Assembly (NCBI GenBank): GCA_017618115.1
Contig: JAFZUX010000007.1
Coordinates: forward strand, 62,001 to 126,000
DNA: 64,000 bases
Source of the DNA: Bacteroidales bacterium
Lineage (GTDB): Bacteria; Bacteroidota; Bacteroidia; Bacteroidales; UBA932
Direction of reading: 5' to 3'
Each line of letters opens with the position of its first letter. Within the stretch, counting starts at the first letter, position 1. The notes below the pieces were generated by a model. The model made no database searches and had not been told where the DNA came from. It saw nothing but the letters and a program-made list of their open reading frames with translations. A program made the position numbers and the translations under genes. Below, in pieces: positions 1-8,144 of this stretch.

Positions 1-709
1 TAGGATGCAAAAACTCAATGGCAAGACCGTACATGTGTGCCAGAGGCAACATTGATACCATGGTCTGGCCCGGAGTATTTGGAAAATGCTCATTGGAAAA
101 CTCATCAATATCACTCATAGCTCCGTATGTGAGCATTACTCCCTTGGGGTCTCCGGAAGTTCCTGATGTATAGTTAATTATGGCGAGTTTGGAGAAGTTG
201 TCGGAAGGATAGTTTACATTTTCCGGCTTAAAGCCATTGGGATACTTTTCTTTCAAAATCCTCTCTTTCTGATTCCAGGCCTCGGCAACAGCCTCCTCTT
301 TGGACCACAAAACAGAAAGATCCCCAACGTTAATTGCCGCTTTAAGCATAGGCATTAAGTGAGGATCCAACTTACTCCAGATATCCGTATCTGTAAAAAG
401 CAAAACGCTTTCAGAATGGTTGACTAGATTAACAATGCTGTCCGGATGAAATTCTGCAAGGAGCGGAACTACAACAGTCTCGTATGTGTTTACAGCCCAG
501 AAAGATATTGCCCAACGCGCAGAATTTCTGGCACATATGGCAATCTTGTCTCCTTTTTTAACGCCTACCTTCTCAAAGAAAAGCCGGATGGCCTCAACCT
601 TTGTGGCAAGCTCTCCATAACTGAAGGACTCTCCGCCGTAATCTGCTACTGCCGCCAGGTCCCAATTATTGCGAATAGTAGCCTCAAGAGTCTGCAGGTA
701 ATGTTTCAT
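1..709 (-). CDS. Long-chain fatty acyl-CoA synthetase (AMP-binding), partial
   Basis: The first 236 codons of an AMP-forming acyl-CoA ligase; the gene runs off the left edge, so its C-terminal half is missing. Such enzymes activate fatty acids to acyl-CoA through an acyl-adenylate. Translation of the minus strand shows the family P-loop-like signature NYTSGTSGDPKGVML at about residues 179-193 and the N-terminal segment KGDKIAICARNSARWAI typical of the ANL superfamily. I place the start at the ATG at 709 (MKHYLQTLEATIRNNWDL), because no upstream in-frame ATG is visible. Long-chain specificity is inferred from overall resemblance to FadD-like proteins; another ANL ligase is possible. Confidence 0.85.
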   Translation of the reverse strand, partial: MKHYLQTLEATIRNNWDLAAVADYGGESFSYGELATKVEAIRLFFEKVGVKKGDKIAICARNSARWAISFWAVNTYETVVVPLLAEFHPDSIVNLVNHSESVLLFTDTDIWSKLDPHLMPMLKAAINVGDLSVLWSKEEAVAEAWNQKERILKEKYPNGFKPENVNYPSDNFSKLAIINYTSGTSGDPKGVMLTYGAMSDIDEFSNEHFPNTPGQTMVSMLPLAHMYGLAIEFLHP

Positions 710-966
710 AGGTTCGGTTTCAGTATTGCCTGTTGATACTTGTATACAAGAAACAAATATAGATAATTTTATAATCATGCCTCCATTTCTCTGTTATTTC
801 TCTTACTTCGTCCAAGTTCCTGAAGATATAAATATAACGGTAAGAATCCATTAATTAAGAATCTAGCTTTATATGGGGGCAGCGAAGTAAAACCAATTAT
901 AGAAATTCTATTATAGAATTTGTATAATTGAACAAATCTGCTTACTTTTGTTCAAACAACAAACAG
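710..966. other. Intergenic region between divergent genes
   Basis: AT-rich gap between the acyl-CoA synthetase (minus) and the ATPase gene (plus). It holds the ATPase promoter near its right end. I see no convincing ORF or RNA gene in the rest. Confidence 0.6.
919..950 (+). promoter_or_regulatory. Bacteroidota-type promoter for the ATPase gene
   Basis: TTTG at 919-922, a 20-base spacer, then TACTTTTG at 943-950, matching the TTTG/TAnnTTTG consensus of the Bacteroidota primary sigma factor. The predicted transcript start lies a few bases before the ATG at 967 and downstream of a possible TTG start at 928. This decides the choice of start codon for the ATPase gene. Confidence 0.7.
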
Positions 967-2103
967 ATGGAAAATCCTTTTTATATCACTGGAATCATCC
1001 CTGAGCCATATTTCTGCGACAGAGATGAAGAAACTAAATGGATGGTGCGCACGTTGAAAAACAAAGCACACATCTTGTTAACATCGCCCCGTAGAATGGG
1101 AAAAACACAGCTGATTCGCCACGTGTTTGAACAACCTGCCATAAAGAATAAATATCACACATTCTATGTGGATATTTACCCGACTACCAGCCTGTATGAA
1201 TTAGTTCTTTTCCTTAGCAAAGAGATATACTCTGTATTGGTGCCGAAAGGGAAGGTTGTGCTTGATAAATTTCTGGCGTGTCTTCACTCTTTATCAGGAA
1301 GTTTTGGATACGACCCATTTAGCCATACCCCAAAGTTTGACATTAAGCTTGGCGATATTCATTCTCCGGAATTGACGCTTGAGGAAATTTTTGGATATCT
1401 TGAACAAGCAGATAAGCCATGCGTTTTCGCAATAGATGAATTTCAGCAGATTGCAATGTACCCAGAGAAGAATGTTGAAGCAACGCTTCGCTCGCATATT
1501 CAGAAGTTGAACAACTGTTTGTTTATATATGCCGGCAGCAACCGTCATATTCTTGAGAACATGTTCAACTCTGCGGCTAAACCGTTCTATAACAGCGCGG
1601 AACAGATATATCTCGGCAGTATTCCAAAGGATATTTATATGGAGTTTGCTCATAAACAGTTTGCAAAAGCAGAGAGAAAGATTACACCGGAGGCAACCTC
1701 CTTTGCCTACGACCAATTCGAAGGACACACTTACTATGTACACAACGTTCTTCACAATGTCTTTGCTTATACGAATAAGAATAAGAAGATAGATAAGGAT
1801 GATGTCAATAACGCATTAGATTTAATTGTGGAAGAAAAAGGCCGCACCTTTGCTACTATAATGAACCAACTTAACTATCAACAGAAGGAGACTCTTGTAG
1901 CTATTGCCAAAGAGCGAAAAGCAAGTGGTGTTACCTCTGTGGCTTTTGTAAAAAGACACTCGCTAAAATCCCCAAGTTCAGTGCAGCATGCAATAAATAT
2001 TCTTTTGGAAAAACAGCTTCTCACTTACGAAAACGAAGGACGTACTAAGGTGTATAGTGTTTCAGATGGATTCCTTGAAAAATGGATTTGTAAGACATGG
2101 TGA
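967..2103 (+). CDS. P-loop ATPase with C-terminal winged helix (MNS/archaeal ATPase type)
   Basis: A 378-residue STAND-like/AAA ATPase. The Walker A motif is SPRRMGKTQ at about residues 40-48 and the Walker B motif is VFAIDEF at about 153-159. A sensor-like strand LFIYAGSNRHIL follows, and the C-terminal 100 residues look like a winged helix-turn-helix (ASGVTSVAFVKRHSL... NILLEKQLL). No transmembrane segment is visible. The reading frame can be extended to a TTG at 928, but the promoter lies across that codon, so I use the ATG at 967. It is a single-gene unit with its own promoter and a downstream hairpin. Proteins of this kind are common and multicopy in Bacteroidales, and their cellular role is not established. 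Confidence 0.85.
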   Translation: MENPFYITGIIPEPYFCDRDEETKWMVRTLKNKAHILLTSPRRMGKTQLIRHVFEQPAIKNKYHTFYVDIYPTTSLYELVLFLSKEIYSVLVPKGKVVLDKFLACLHSLSGSFGYDPFSHTPKFDIKLGDIHSPELTLEEIFGYLEQADKPCVFAIDEFQQIAMYPEKNVEATLRSHIQKLNNCLFIYAGSNRHILENMFNSAAKPFYNSAEQIYLGSIPKDIYMEFAHKQFAKAERKITPEATSFAYDQFEGHTYYVHNVLHNVFAYTNKNKKIDKDDVNNALDLIVEEKGRTFATIMNQLNYQQKETLVAIAKERKASGVTSVAFVKRHSLKSPSSVQHAINILLEKQLLTYENEGRTKVYSVSDGFLEKWICKTW

Positions 2104-2105
2104 TT

Positions 2106-2127
2106 AAGCGAGATTTTGCTCGCTTTT
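2106..2127 (+). terminator. Probable terminator of the ATPase gene
   Basis: A 7-bp inverted repeat, AAGCGAG at 2106-2112 and CTCGCTT at 2119-2125 around a 6-base loop, begins three bases after the stop codon and ends in a short T run (4 T). The weak T tract keeps confidence moderate. A second hairpin, CTCCGCT/AGCGGAG at 2158-2173, lies just beyond. Confidence 0.5.
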
Positions 2128-2268
2128 GAAGCAGGGTTCAAAAGCTGCGCATTCTCGCTCCGCTAAAGCGGAGGGGCCTTAACAAATAGTAAGATCCTCA
2201 CTTTGTTCGGACCTTTCTTTTTTTCCTTTTCGGACCCTTTCAAAAACAAGTTTTTGCGGGTCCTCAAA

Positions 2269-2294
2269 GAAAAAAAGACCGCTTGCGCGGTCTT
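2269..2294 (-). terminator. Rho-independent terminator after tRNA-Ser
   Basis: Read on the minus strand, an 8-bp stem AAGACCGC/GCGGTCTT (2294-2287 and 2282-2275) with a 4-base loop is followed directly by a run of T. It sits nine bases beyond the tRNA-Ser CCA end. It is the only clear terminator after the regulator, nagZ-like and tRNA-Ser genes. Confidence 0.8.
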
Positions 2295-2303
2295 ACTTTT
2301 TGT

Positions 2304-2394
2304 TGGCGGTGAGGGCGAGATTCGAACTCGCGGAACCGAAAACCGGTTCGGCAGTTTAGCAAACTGCTGGATTCAGCCACTCTCCCACCTCACC
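2304..2394 (-). tRNA. tRNA-Ser (GCT)
   Basis: On the minus strand a class II tRNA folds with acceptor GGTGAGG/CCTCACC, anticodon stem GCAGT/ACTGC enclosing loop TTGCTAA (anticodon GCT), a long variable arm (CCGAACCGGTTTTCGG) and T-arm GCGAGTTCGAATCTCGC. CCA is encoded in the DNA (2304-2306). It starts only 15 bases after the stop codon of the GH3 gene, in the same direction, so it may be processed from a shared transcript. Confidence 0.93.
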
Positions 2395-2409
2395 TTAGAT
2401 GAGCTTGGC

Positions 2410-3582
2410 TCAATTGGGCTGCAAATATAATAATTTTTTCAATTCAAGTATACGGCGAACGCTTTGGTTGATACGCTCTTCACTTATTTCACCTCTCTCA
2501 ACTGCAGAAACAACGGCATCAAAAGCTTTTATGAAATCCTTTGGACAGAGAACGGCATCCACTCCGGCTTTGATACTGCCAACCGCAGCCTCTTCATTAG
2601 TATATTGGTTCATAATTGCTCCCATATCCATTGCGTCCGTTACAATTAAATTTTTGTAACCCAGTTCATTGCGAAGTTTATCCTGCAGTATGACGCCGGA
2701 CATTGTAGAAGGAAATTCAGAGCCGGTAACATTAGGGGCGGAAATATGAGCTGTCATAATAAGACGGCAGCCCCAGGAGATACCGGCTTTAAATGTAACC
2801 ATCTCGCAGGTGAGCATTTCACTCCAGGTCTTCATACTCTGTGCATATCCGTAATGAGTATCTGCGCTTACATCTCCGTGGCCGGGAAAATGTTTTACAC
2901 ATCCAACAATGCCGGCTTCGCTTAACCCTTGTAAATAGTTGGTAACCATAGGGGCTGCAACGGCAGGGTCATCACTGAACGCACGGTTTCCAATAACAAT
3001 ATTGTCCGGATTTGTATTAACATCTGCAACAGGAGCAAAGTCAATATCAAAGCCATATTTCTTCAGATATGTACCTATGGTCTTGCCGCAGTAGTGTGCG
3101 TTGGCCGGATTGCCGGTAGCACCTATTGCTGCCATGGATTCAAATTTTTCAACGTTGAAATTACCGTTATTGGCAATGCGGGCAACGCGTCCGCCCTCTT
3201 CATCCACACATAAAACCGGCCGCCCGTTGAGAGCCTTTATCTGAGGTATAAAGTTAGAGAGCTGGGCCTCATCTTTAATATTGTGAGCAAAGAGAATAAC
3301 TCCGCCGACGGGATAATTTTTGTTGATGGATTTCATCTCATCGGTCACCTCCTGAAGTGAGTAATCCACTAAGTCTGTGTACTTTGTCCAGACAATGGAT
3401 GGAGCCAGAGACTCCGGACGGACAAAAAACATCTGCCCAATTTTTTCTCTCAGAGTCATTGAGGCAATCTGCGCCTCAATATCATCTGTAGGTTTTGGAG
3501 AATGATCATGTTTGGAACAGGATGCTGTAAAAAAGAGGCACGCCAGAATGATGAGTAGATTTCTGAAAGGTACGTGGTTCAT
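2410..3582 (-). CDS. GH3 beta-N-acetylglucosaminidase, NagZ-like lipoprotein
   Basis: A 390-residue glycoside hydrolase family 3 protein. It should cleave terminal GlcNAc from muropeptides or related glycans. The NagZ-type loop KHFPGHG (about 230-236) with DTH (241-243) supplies the His-Asp dyad, and TDAMDMGAI carries the expected nucleophile Asp at about 316. It has the single barrel domain of NagZ and no GH3 C-terminal domain. The N-terminus is a lipoprotein signal ending in TASC (Cys22), so it acts in the periplasm or at the outer membrane, unlike cytoplasmic enterobacterial NagZ. The frame can be extended to an ATG at 3660, but that would bury the signal peptide behind 26 polar residues, so I use 3582. 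Confidence 0.88.
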   Translation of the reverse strand: MNHVPFRNLLIILACLFFTASCSKHDHSPKPTDDIEAQIASMTLREKIGQMFFVRPESLAPSIVWTKYTDLVDYSLQEVTDEMKSINKNYPVGGVILFAHNIKDEAQLSNFIPQIKALNGRPVLCVDEEGGRVARIANNGNFNVEKFESMAAIGATGNPANAHYCGKTIGTYLKKYGFDIDFAPVADVNTNPDNIVIGNRAFSDDPAVAAPMVTNYLQGLSEAGIVGCVKHFPGHGDVSADTHYGYAQSMKTWSEMLTCEMVTFKAGISWGCRLIMTAHISAPNVTGSEFPSTMSGVILQDKLRNELGYKNLIVTDAMDMGAIMNQYTNEEAAVGSIKAGVDAVLCPKDFIKAFDAVVSAVERGEISEERINQSVRRILELKKLLYLQPN

Positions 3583-3678
3583 AATCCCTGATTTATTATT
3601 TATAATGCCGTTACCGAGGCTGCGACCATCTTTCAGTATTCTATCATTTAGTTCCTTCATAAAGAAATGATTTACCGG

Positions 3679-5424
3679 TTACAGAGTAGAGATAAAACCT
3701 TGGAGGTCTTCGTTTAGGTTGAGGGAGGCGCGGAGGCGGCGCTTGCTGCGGCCAACACTTTCTTTACTGATACCCAGCGCTTTGGCAATCTCCTGGTTGT
3801 TGAGATTTAGGTAGAGCAGCGCTGCAAGTTTCTGGTACGCTATGGTTGAGGTTCTGCCAAGTGCTCTCTCCAGATTAGGGAAGAAATCCGGATAAGCCTT
3901 GGTAAAGGTGGTTCTGAATTTGGTCCACTGTTTTTCCGTTGCAATGTTGTGGTCTGCAATGGAGATGACCTTGTTCTCCTTCTTAACATTGAGAGAATCA
4001 TACATGTTCTCTATAAGTTCACTCTTCTCCTTAACTTCGTTTCTGAACTCCGCAACGTGATTCTTTGATTTCTTTCTGAGAATCAGAAAACGATAGAGGA
4101 TAAAGAGAATTATTGCAATAAGAACAACACTCCAAAGCACGTTCTTGGTGTTGCTCTTCTTTGAACTCTTCTGATGTTGAACGGTGTTTAAAATATTCTG
4201 TATCTGCTGGTTATCCAGCTCCGTTTTAATCCTGGCGTGCTCCAGTTTCTCATTATCCACCTCCAACTGCTGAGCAATTGTCTGATACTTTTCACCGTTA
4301 ACTTTTGCGCTGTCATCCATCTCTGCAAGTTCGTAGGCTTCCGAGAGTCTCTTAAGAAGGTTCTTCTGGAGTTGCGGATAACGACTTGTTGCATAAACCC
4401 TGGCAAGTCTAAGGTTGGATAGCGTACACTTAACATCCTCTTTTTTAATGTAATAGTCTCCTATATCCGTAAGTGCTGTAATAATATTGGCGGTATCTTT
4501 AAAGTGAAGAGAGACATCTTTATACTCCTGAAGGTTGGCCAGAGCCTCATCCCACATTTTCCATGTTGTCTGTATGGCCCCTATTCTGCCCTTGGAGAGA
4601 GCCTGCCACATAGGAATTCTGAGCTGCGGGTCTCTGTTTTTAAGGAACGCCTCAGCATTCTCTGCTATAAACTGATAGCACTGTGCGCAACTGTCATATT
4701 GGTTTAATTCTCTGTAAGATGCACCCAACAGATCTTTCTGAAGAATAAGGATAAGTGAGTCCCTGTTGTCTGTTTTATACCATTTGTTAACCATCAAATC
4801 TCCATATTTGACGGCGTTGTTATAATCACCAATATTATAGAACCCGCGGCTAATGTTGCTTAGTTCTTCCTGTGAGAAGAAAACATCCTCCGTTCCAAAC
4901 TCTGCAAGAATATCCAGTGCAAGAGCGTTATAGTAGAGGGCGGTGTTTTCATCATCGCATACATCTGCCTTTAACTTAAACACCTCAGAAAGAAGCTGTT
5001 GGTCATTAAGTTCAGCCGCCTTTTTACCGGCCTGATCCAACAGGTTATTTATATACTCCTTATTATCAAAGTTATAAAGCTTTTTACCGGAAGCCTCATA
5101 GAGAGCGTTTCTAACCTCAACTCTTGGGTTGTTATTTCTTTTTGCGTAATCTCTGAGAGAAGCAAGCCTTCCCAAAAACTCCTTTTGAGACTCTGTTTTA
5201 TCTGCAGATGAATCTGTCCAAAATTTTTCCCTCAACTGAGTGCTGTAAATGGCCGCACACCTCTCCGTTTGCTTTAAATCCTTTATCTTCCAGCACTTTA
5301 GGATCTCTTTGGTCTCCATATCCATACGGTGACTGTTGCAGGCGGACAAAGAGAAAAGCAGTAAAAATAAAAGTGTATATATCAGGAGATTATGATTTTT
5401 CGGATATTTTGGAGTGTTCTTCAT
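3679..5424 (-). CDS. TPR-transmembrane-HTH regulator (putative one-component sensor)
   Basis: A 581-residue protein in three parts. It begins with a signal sequence with a lipobox-like SLSAC (Cys29). A helical tetratricopeptide-like region follows at about 90-400, then one transmembrane helix at about 429-449 and a cytoplasmic tail. The tail ends in a LuxR/sigma-like helix-turn-helix (NNQEIAKALGISKESVGRSK at about 542-561). This architecture is widespread in Bacteroidota and is thought to couple an envelope signal to transcription; the ligand is unknown. It lies 96 bases upstream of the NagZ-like gene, same strand, and is probably co-transcribed. Whether the N-terminus is cleaved or lipidated cannot be decided from sequence. 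Confidence 0.75.
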   Translation of the reverse strand: MKNTPKYPKNHNLLIYTLLFLLLFSLSACNSHRMDMETKEILKCWKIKDLKQTERCAAIYSTQLREKFWTDSSADKTESQKEFLGRLASLRDYAKRNNNPRVEVRNALYEASGKKLYNFDNKEYINNLLDQAGKKAAELNDQQLLSEVFKLKADVCDDENTALYYNALALDILAEFGTEDVFFSQEELSNISRGFYNIGDYNNAVKYGDLMVNKWYKTDNRDSLILILQKDLLGASYRELNQYDSCAQCYQFIAENAEAFLKNRDPQLRIPMWQALSKGRIGAIQTTWKMWDEALANLQEYKDVSLHFKDTANIITALTDIGDYYIKKEDVKCTLSNLRLARVYATSRYPQLQKNLLKRLSEAYELAEMDDSAKVNGEKYQTIAQQLEVDNEKLEHARIKTELDNQQIQNILNTVQHQKSSKKSNTKNVLWSVVLIAIILFILYRFLILRKKSKNHVAEFRNEVKEKSELIENMYDSLNVKKENKVISIADHNIATEKQWTKFRTTFTKAYPDFFPNLERALGRTSTIAYQKLAALLYLNLNNQEIAKALGISKESVGRSKRRLRASLNLNEDLQGFISTL

Positions 5425-5503
5425 AATTCACTAAATTTTAATTAGTTATATGAAAGAGAGGCTTTGTCCTCCCATACATTGCAAGAACAAAGATAGAAAA
5501 AAA

Positions 5504-5531
5504 GAGCTACTGCGGGAACCCGCAATAGCTC
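5504..5531 (-). terminator. Rho-independent terminator after tRNA-Pro
   Basis: A 13-bp stem (GAGCTACTGCGGG at 5504-5516 against CCCGCAATAGCTC at 5519-5531, with one position that becomes a G-U wobble on the minus-strand transcript) closes on a 2-base loop. On the minus strand it is followed by a T-rich run. It lies 30 bases past the tRNA-Pro 3' end. Confidence 0.85.
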
Positions 5532-5561
5532 AAAAAAACATAGTATGAAAACGATCTTTTG

Positions 5562-5640
5562 TGGTCGGGGTACTCCGACTCGAACGGAGGACCCCCTGCT
5601 CCCAAAGCAGGTGCGCTAAGCCAACTGCGCCACACCCCGA
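5562..5640 (-). tRNA. tRNA-Pro (TGG)
   Basis: The minus strand folds as a tRNA with acceptor TCGGGGT/ACCCCGA, anticodon stem CCTGC/GCAGG with anticodon TGG, T-arm CTCCGTTCGAGTCGGAG and encoded CCA (5562-5564). It begins 67 bases after the glyS stop codon on the same strand and ahead of a strong terminator, so it is probably the last gene of the suf-folK-glyS unit or has its own promoter in the gap. Confidence 0.93.
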
Positions 5641-5707
5641 TTCCCATTTGGGGCTGCAAATGTATATGTTATTTTTGAAATACCAAAATTATTTCAAAAA
5701 AGTATAC

Positions 5708-7246
5708 TTAAATCTGCTCCAACAGGCGTTTCATGGAGACTTTTTTCTCCACGATAGATGGCAGTTCTTCTATTGAAACTCTCTCCTGGCTCATGGTATC
5801 ACGCTCACGGAGAGTAACCTTACCATCTGTAAGTGAATCAAAATCAACGGTTACGCAGAACGGAGTACCAATAGCGTCCTGGCGGCGGTATCTTCTTCCA
5901 ATAGTATCCTTCTCCTCATACTGGCAGTTGAAATCCAATTTGAGCTCATCCATAATTTTCTGTGCAACCGCGGTTAATTCATCCTTCTTAACAAGCGGAA
6001 GAACGGCAACTTTTACCGGAGCCAGAGCCGGATGGAACTTCATAACAACTCTCTCCTCTCCGTTTTCAAGTTTCTCCTGGCAGTAAGCACCTGACAGAAC
6101 GGCCAATACGGTTCTGTCTACACCTATTGAGGTCTCAATATCGTATGGAGTGTAACTTGCATTCTGCTCAGGATCAAAATATTGAATCTTCTTACCGCTG
6201 AACTCCTGGTGACGGCGCAAATCAAAGTCAGTTCTTGAGTGAATACCCTCAAGCTCTTTGAAACCGAACGGGAAGTTGAACTCTATATCTGTAGCAGCGT
6301 TGGCGTAGTGAGCCAGTTTCTCGTGGTCATGATATCTATAATTCTCTCTGCCTAAGCCAATTGCAAGATGCCACTTCAACCTCTTCTCCTTCCAGTGCTC
6401 AAACCACTTAAGCTCCTCGCCCGGACGTACAAAGAACTGCATCTCCATCTGCTCAAACTCTCTCATTCTGAAGATGAACTGGCGGGCAACAATCTCATTT
6501 CTGAAAGCCTTACCTATCTGGGCAATACCAAACGGAATCTTCATTCTTCCGCTCTTCTGAACGTTAAGGAAGTTTACAAAGATTCCCTGTGCGGTCTCCG
6601 GACGGAGATAGAGAGTACCCGTCTCATCAGAGGTATTTCCAAGCTGGGTAGAGAACATAAGGTTGAACTGACGCACATCTGTCCAGTTTCTTGTACCTGA
6701 AATAGGGTCTACAATCTCACAGTCTATAATTAGCTGACGCAGAGCAACTAAGTCGTTGTCATTTAAAGCTTTGGTCATACGTGCTCTGACCTCGTCAGCC
6801 TTTGCCTTTTCTCTTAAAACGTTAGGGTTGGTAGCGCGGAACTGAGCCTCATCAAAGGCATCGCCAAAACGTTTCTTTCCCTTTGCAACCTCCTTCTCTA
6901 TTTTGGCCTCAATCTTTGCAATGTGATCCTCCAAAAGGACATCCGCACGGTATCTCTTCTTTGAGTCTTTGTTATCAATCAACGGATCATTGAATGCATC
7001 CACGTGACCGGAAGCCTTCCAAATCTTAGGGTGCATAAATATGCAGGAGTCTATACCAACAATATTCTCGTTGAGTTTTACCATAGAGTCCCACCAATAT
7101 TTTTTAATATTGGCCTTAAGTTCGCTACCCATCTGCCCGTAATCATAAACTGCTCCGAGTCCGTCATAAAGTTCACTTGAAGGAAATATGAAACCATACT
7201 CCTTAGTGTGGGCAATCAAATTTTTAAACAATTCTTCCTGTGTCAT
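5708..7246 (-). CDS. glyS: Glycyl-tRNA synthetase (alpha2, class II)
   Basis: Attaches glycine to tRNA-Gly. The 512-residue protein is the single-chain dimeric (eukaryote/archaea-like) form rather than the alpha2beta2 form, as usual in Bacteroidota. Class II motif 2 is seen in IGKAFRNEIVARQFIFRMRE and motif 3 in the IETSIGVDRTVLAVL segment; the C-terminal anticodon-binding domain runs from about residue 410 (PALAPVKVAVLPLVKK). The ATG at 7246 is four bases after the folK stop, which supports co-transcription. Confidence 0.96.
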   Translation of the reverse strand: MTQEELFKNLIAHTKEYGFIFPSSELYDGLGAVYDYGQMGSELKANIKKYWWDSMVKLNENIVGIDSCIFMHPKIWKASGHVDAFNDPLIDNKDSKKRYRADVLLEDHIAKIEAKIEKEVAKGKKRFGDAFDEAQFRATNPNVLREKAKADEVRARMTKALNDNDLVALRQLIIDCEIVDPISGTRNWTDVRQFNLMFSTQLGNTSDETGTLYLRPETAQGIFVNFLNVQKSGRMKIPFGIAQIGKAFRNEIVARQFIFRMREFEQMEMQFFVRPGEELKWFEHWKEKRLKWHLAIGLGRENYRYHDHEKLAHYANAATDIEFNFPFGFKELEGIHSRTDFDLRRHQEFSGKKIQYFDPEQNASYTPYDIETSIGVDRTVLAVLSGAYCQEKLENGEERVVMKFHPALAPVKVAVLPLVKKDELTAVAQKIMDELKLDFNCQYEEKDTIGRRYRRQDAIGTPFCVTVDFDSLTDGKVTLRERDTMSQERVSIEELPSIVEKKVSMKRLLEQI

Positions 7247-7250
7247 ATCT

Positions 7251-7814
7251 TTATCTATTTCTTTTGTCTTCTGATTTTAGTGTCAGCTGCTTTATAAAAG
7301 GCCTTTCCTCAATCTTTGGGTGCGGTACCTGAAGCCTTTTTTCGTTTATATTCAACTCTCTCCAGCTCAAATCTTTATTCAAACTTTTGTCCTCCTTTTT
7401 GTCCGCCCTGAATATCCTTAAAATATCCACATCCAAAGTTCTGGACTGATAGGTTATTCCTTTTACCTTGTAGGTTCTCTCTCTTCCAAAAATATCCTCA
7501 ACCCTCAAACACTCATCCAACACCTCCAACGGTTCTTTATGGGTTTGGCACATCAAAACCTGGTTAAAGAAGTTGCCCGTTGGAATAGGGTTGTTCTCCT
7601 TGTCATATTCCTGATCAAACTCCCCTACCGGCTCATTTTCTAAAATCTCAGAGGCGTCCGCCACCTCGCCTAGAGAGCCAACCTCCAGATAATCAGGAAG
7701 TAGGGCCTCCAGTAAAAGTTTATCAGCCTCCTCTATAATTTGAGCGCTTGAGAGTGTTTTAAAGGGTTTGTTACTCCCAAGCAGAAGATAAACCTTATAG
7801 AGATTCCTCCTCAT
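7251..7814 (-). CDS. folK: 2-amino-4-hydroxy-6-hydroxymethyldihydropteridine pyrophosphokinase (HPPK)
   Basis: Transfers pyrophosphate from ATP to the pterin precursor in folate synthesis. The 187-residue protein starts with the family segment YLLLGSNK, has GNFFNQVLM (equivalent to the FxN substrate region) and the catalytic motif SRTLDVDIL with the metal-binding Asp pair. The middle of the protein, about residues 25-75, is longer and more acidic than in E. coli FolK, and similarity there is weak. The start codon overlaps the preceding stop (TAATG), which indicates translational coupling. folA and thyA, which share folate chemistry, lie elsewhere in this window at 46020-47355. Confidence 0.88.
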   Translation of the reverse strand: MRRNLYKVYLLLGSNKPFKTLSSAQIIEEADKLLLEALLPDYLEVGSLGEVADASEILENEPVGEFDQEYDKENNPIPTGNFFNQVLMCQTHKEPLEVLDECLRVEDIFGRERTYKVKGITYQSRTLDVDILRIFRADKKEDKSLNKDLSWRELNINEKRLQVPHPKIEERPFIKQLTLKSEDKRNR

Positions 7815-8140
7815 TACATTAATCCCAATTCCAGCTTGGCCTCATCGCTCAAACGACTTTGATCCCACTCAGGCTCAAAGGTGAGTTCTATCTGAACTCC
7901 AGTAACTCCCGGAACGTCTGATACGGCGTTGTTTACGTCGTTTACCAAATCGTCTGCAAGAGGACAGGTAGGAGAGGTCATTGTCATCTTAATGAAAACG
8001 TCCCCTTTCTCCCCTATCTTAAGCTCATATATCAAGCCCAGATCATACACATTTACAGAGATTTCCGGATCGTAAACCTGCTTAATTGCACGTATTACGT
8101 TCTTCTGTAACTCCTCAACCGTATATTTTTTCTCTGCCAT
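7814..8140 (-). CDS. DUF59/MIP18-family Fe-S assembly protein (SufT-like)
   Basis: A 108-residue member of the DUF59 family, small proteins that help mature iron-sulfur proteins. Visible hallmarks are YDPEISVNVYDLGLIYEL and the conserved cysteine in TSPTCPLADDLV. The ORF can be read from 8170 inside sufE, but the start MAEKKYTVEELQ at 8140, four bases beyond the sufE stop, matches the usual N-terminus. It sits directly behind sufS and sufE, which supports a role in Fe-S assembly. Confidence 0.85.
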   Translation of the reverse strand: MAEKKYTVEELQKNVIRAIKQVYDPEISVNVYDLGLIYELKIGEKGDVFIKMTMTSPTCPLADDLVNDVNNAVSDVPGVTGVQIELTFEPEWDQSRLSDEAKLELGLM

Positions 8141-8144
8141 TTCT

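Noticed and set aside
928-966. Extended N-terminus of the ATPase from a TTG codon
   Set aside because: A consensus promoter lies across this stretch (-7 box 943-950), so it would not be in the mRNA; the ATG at 967 fits better.
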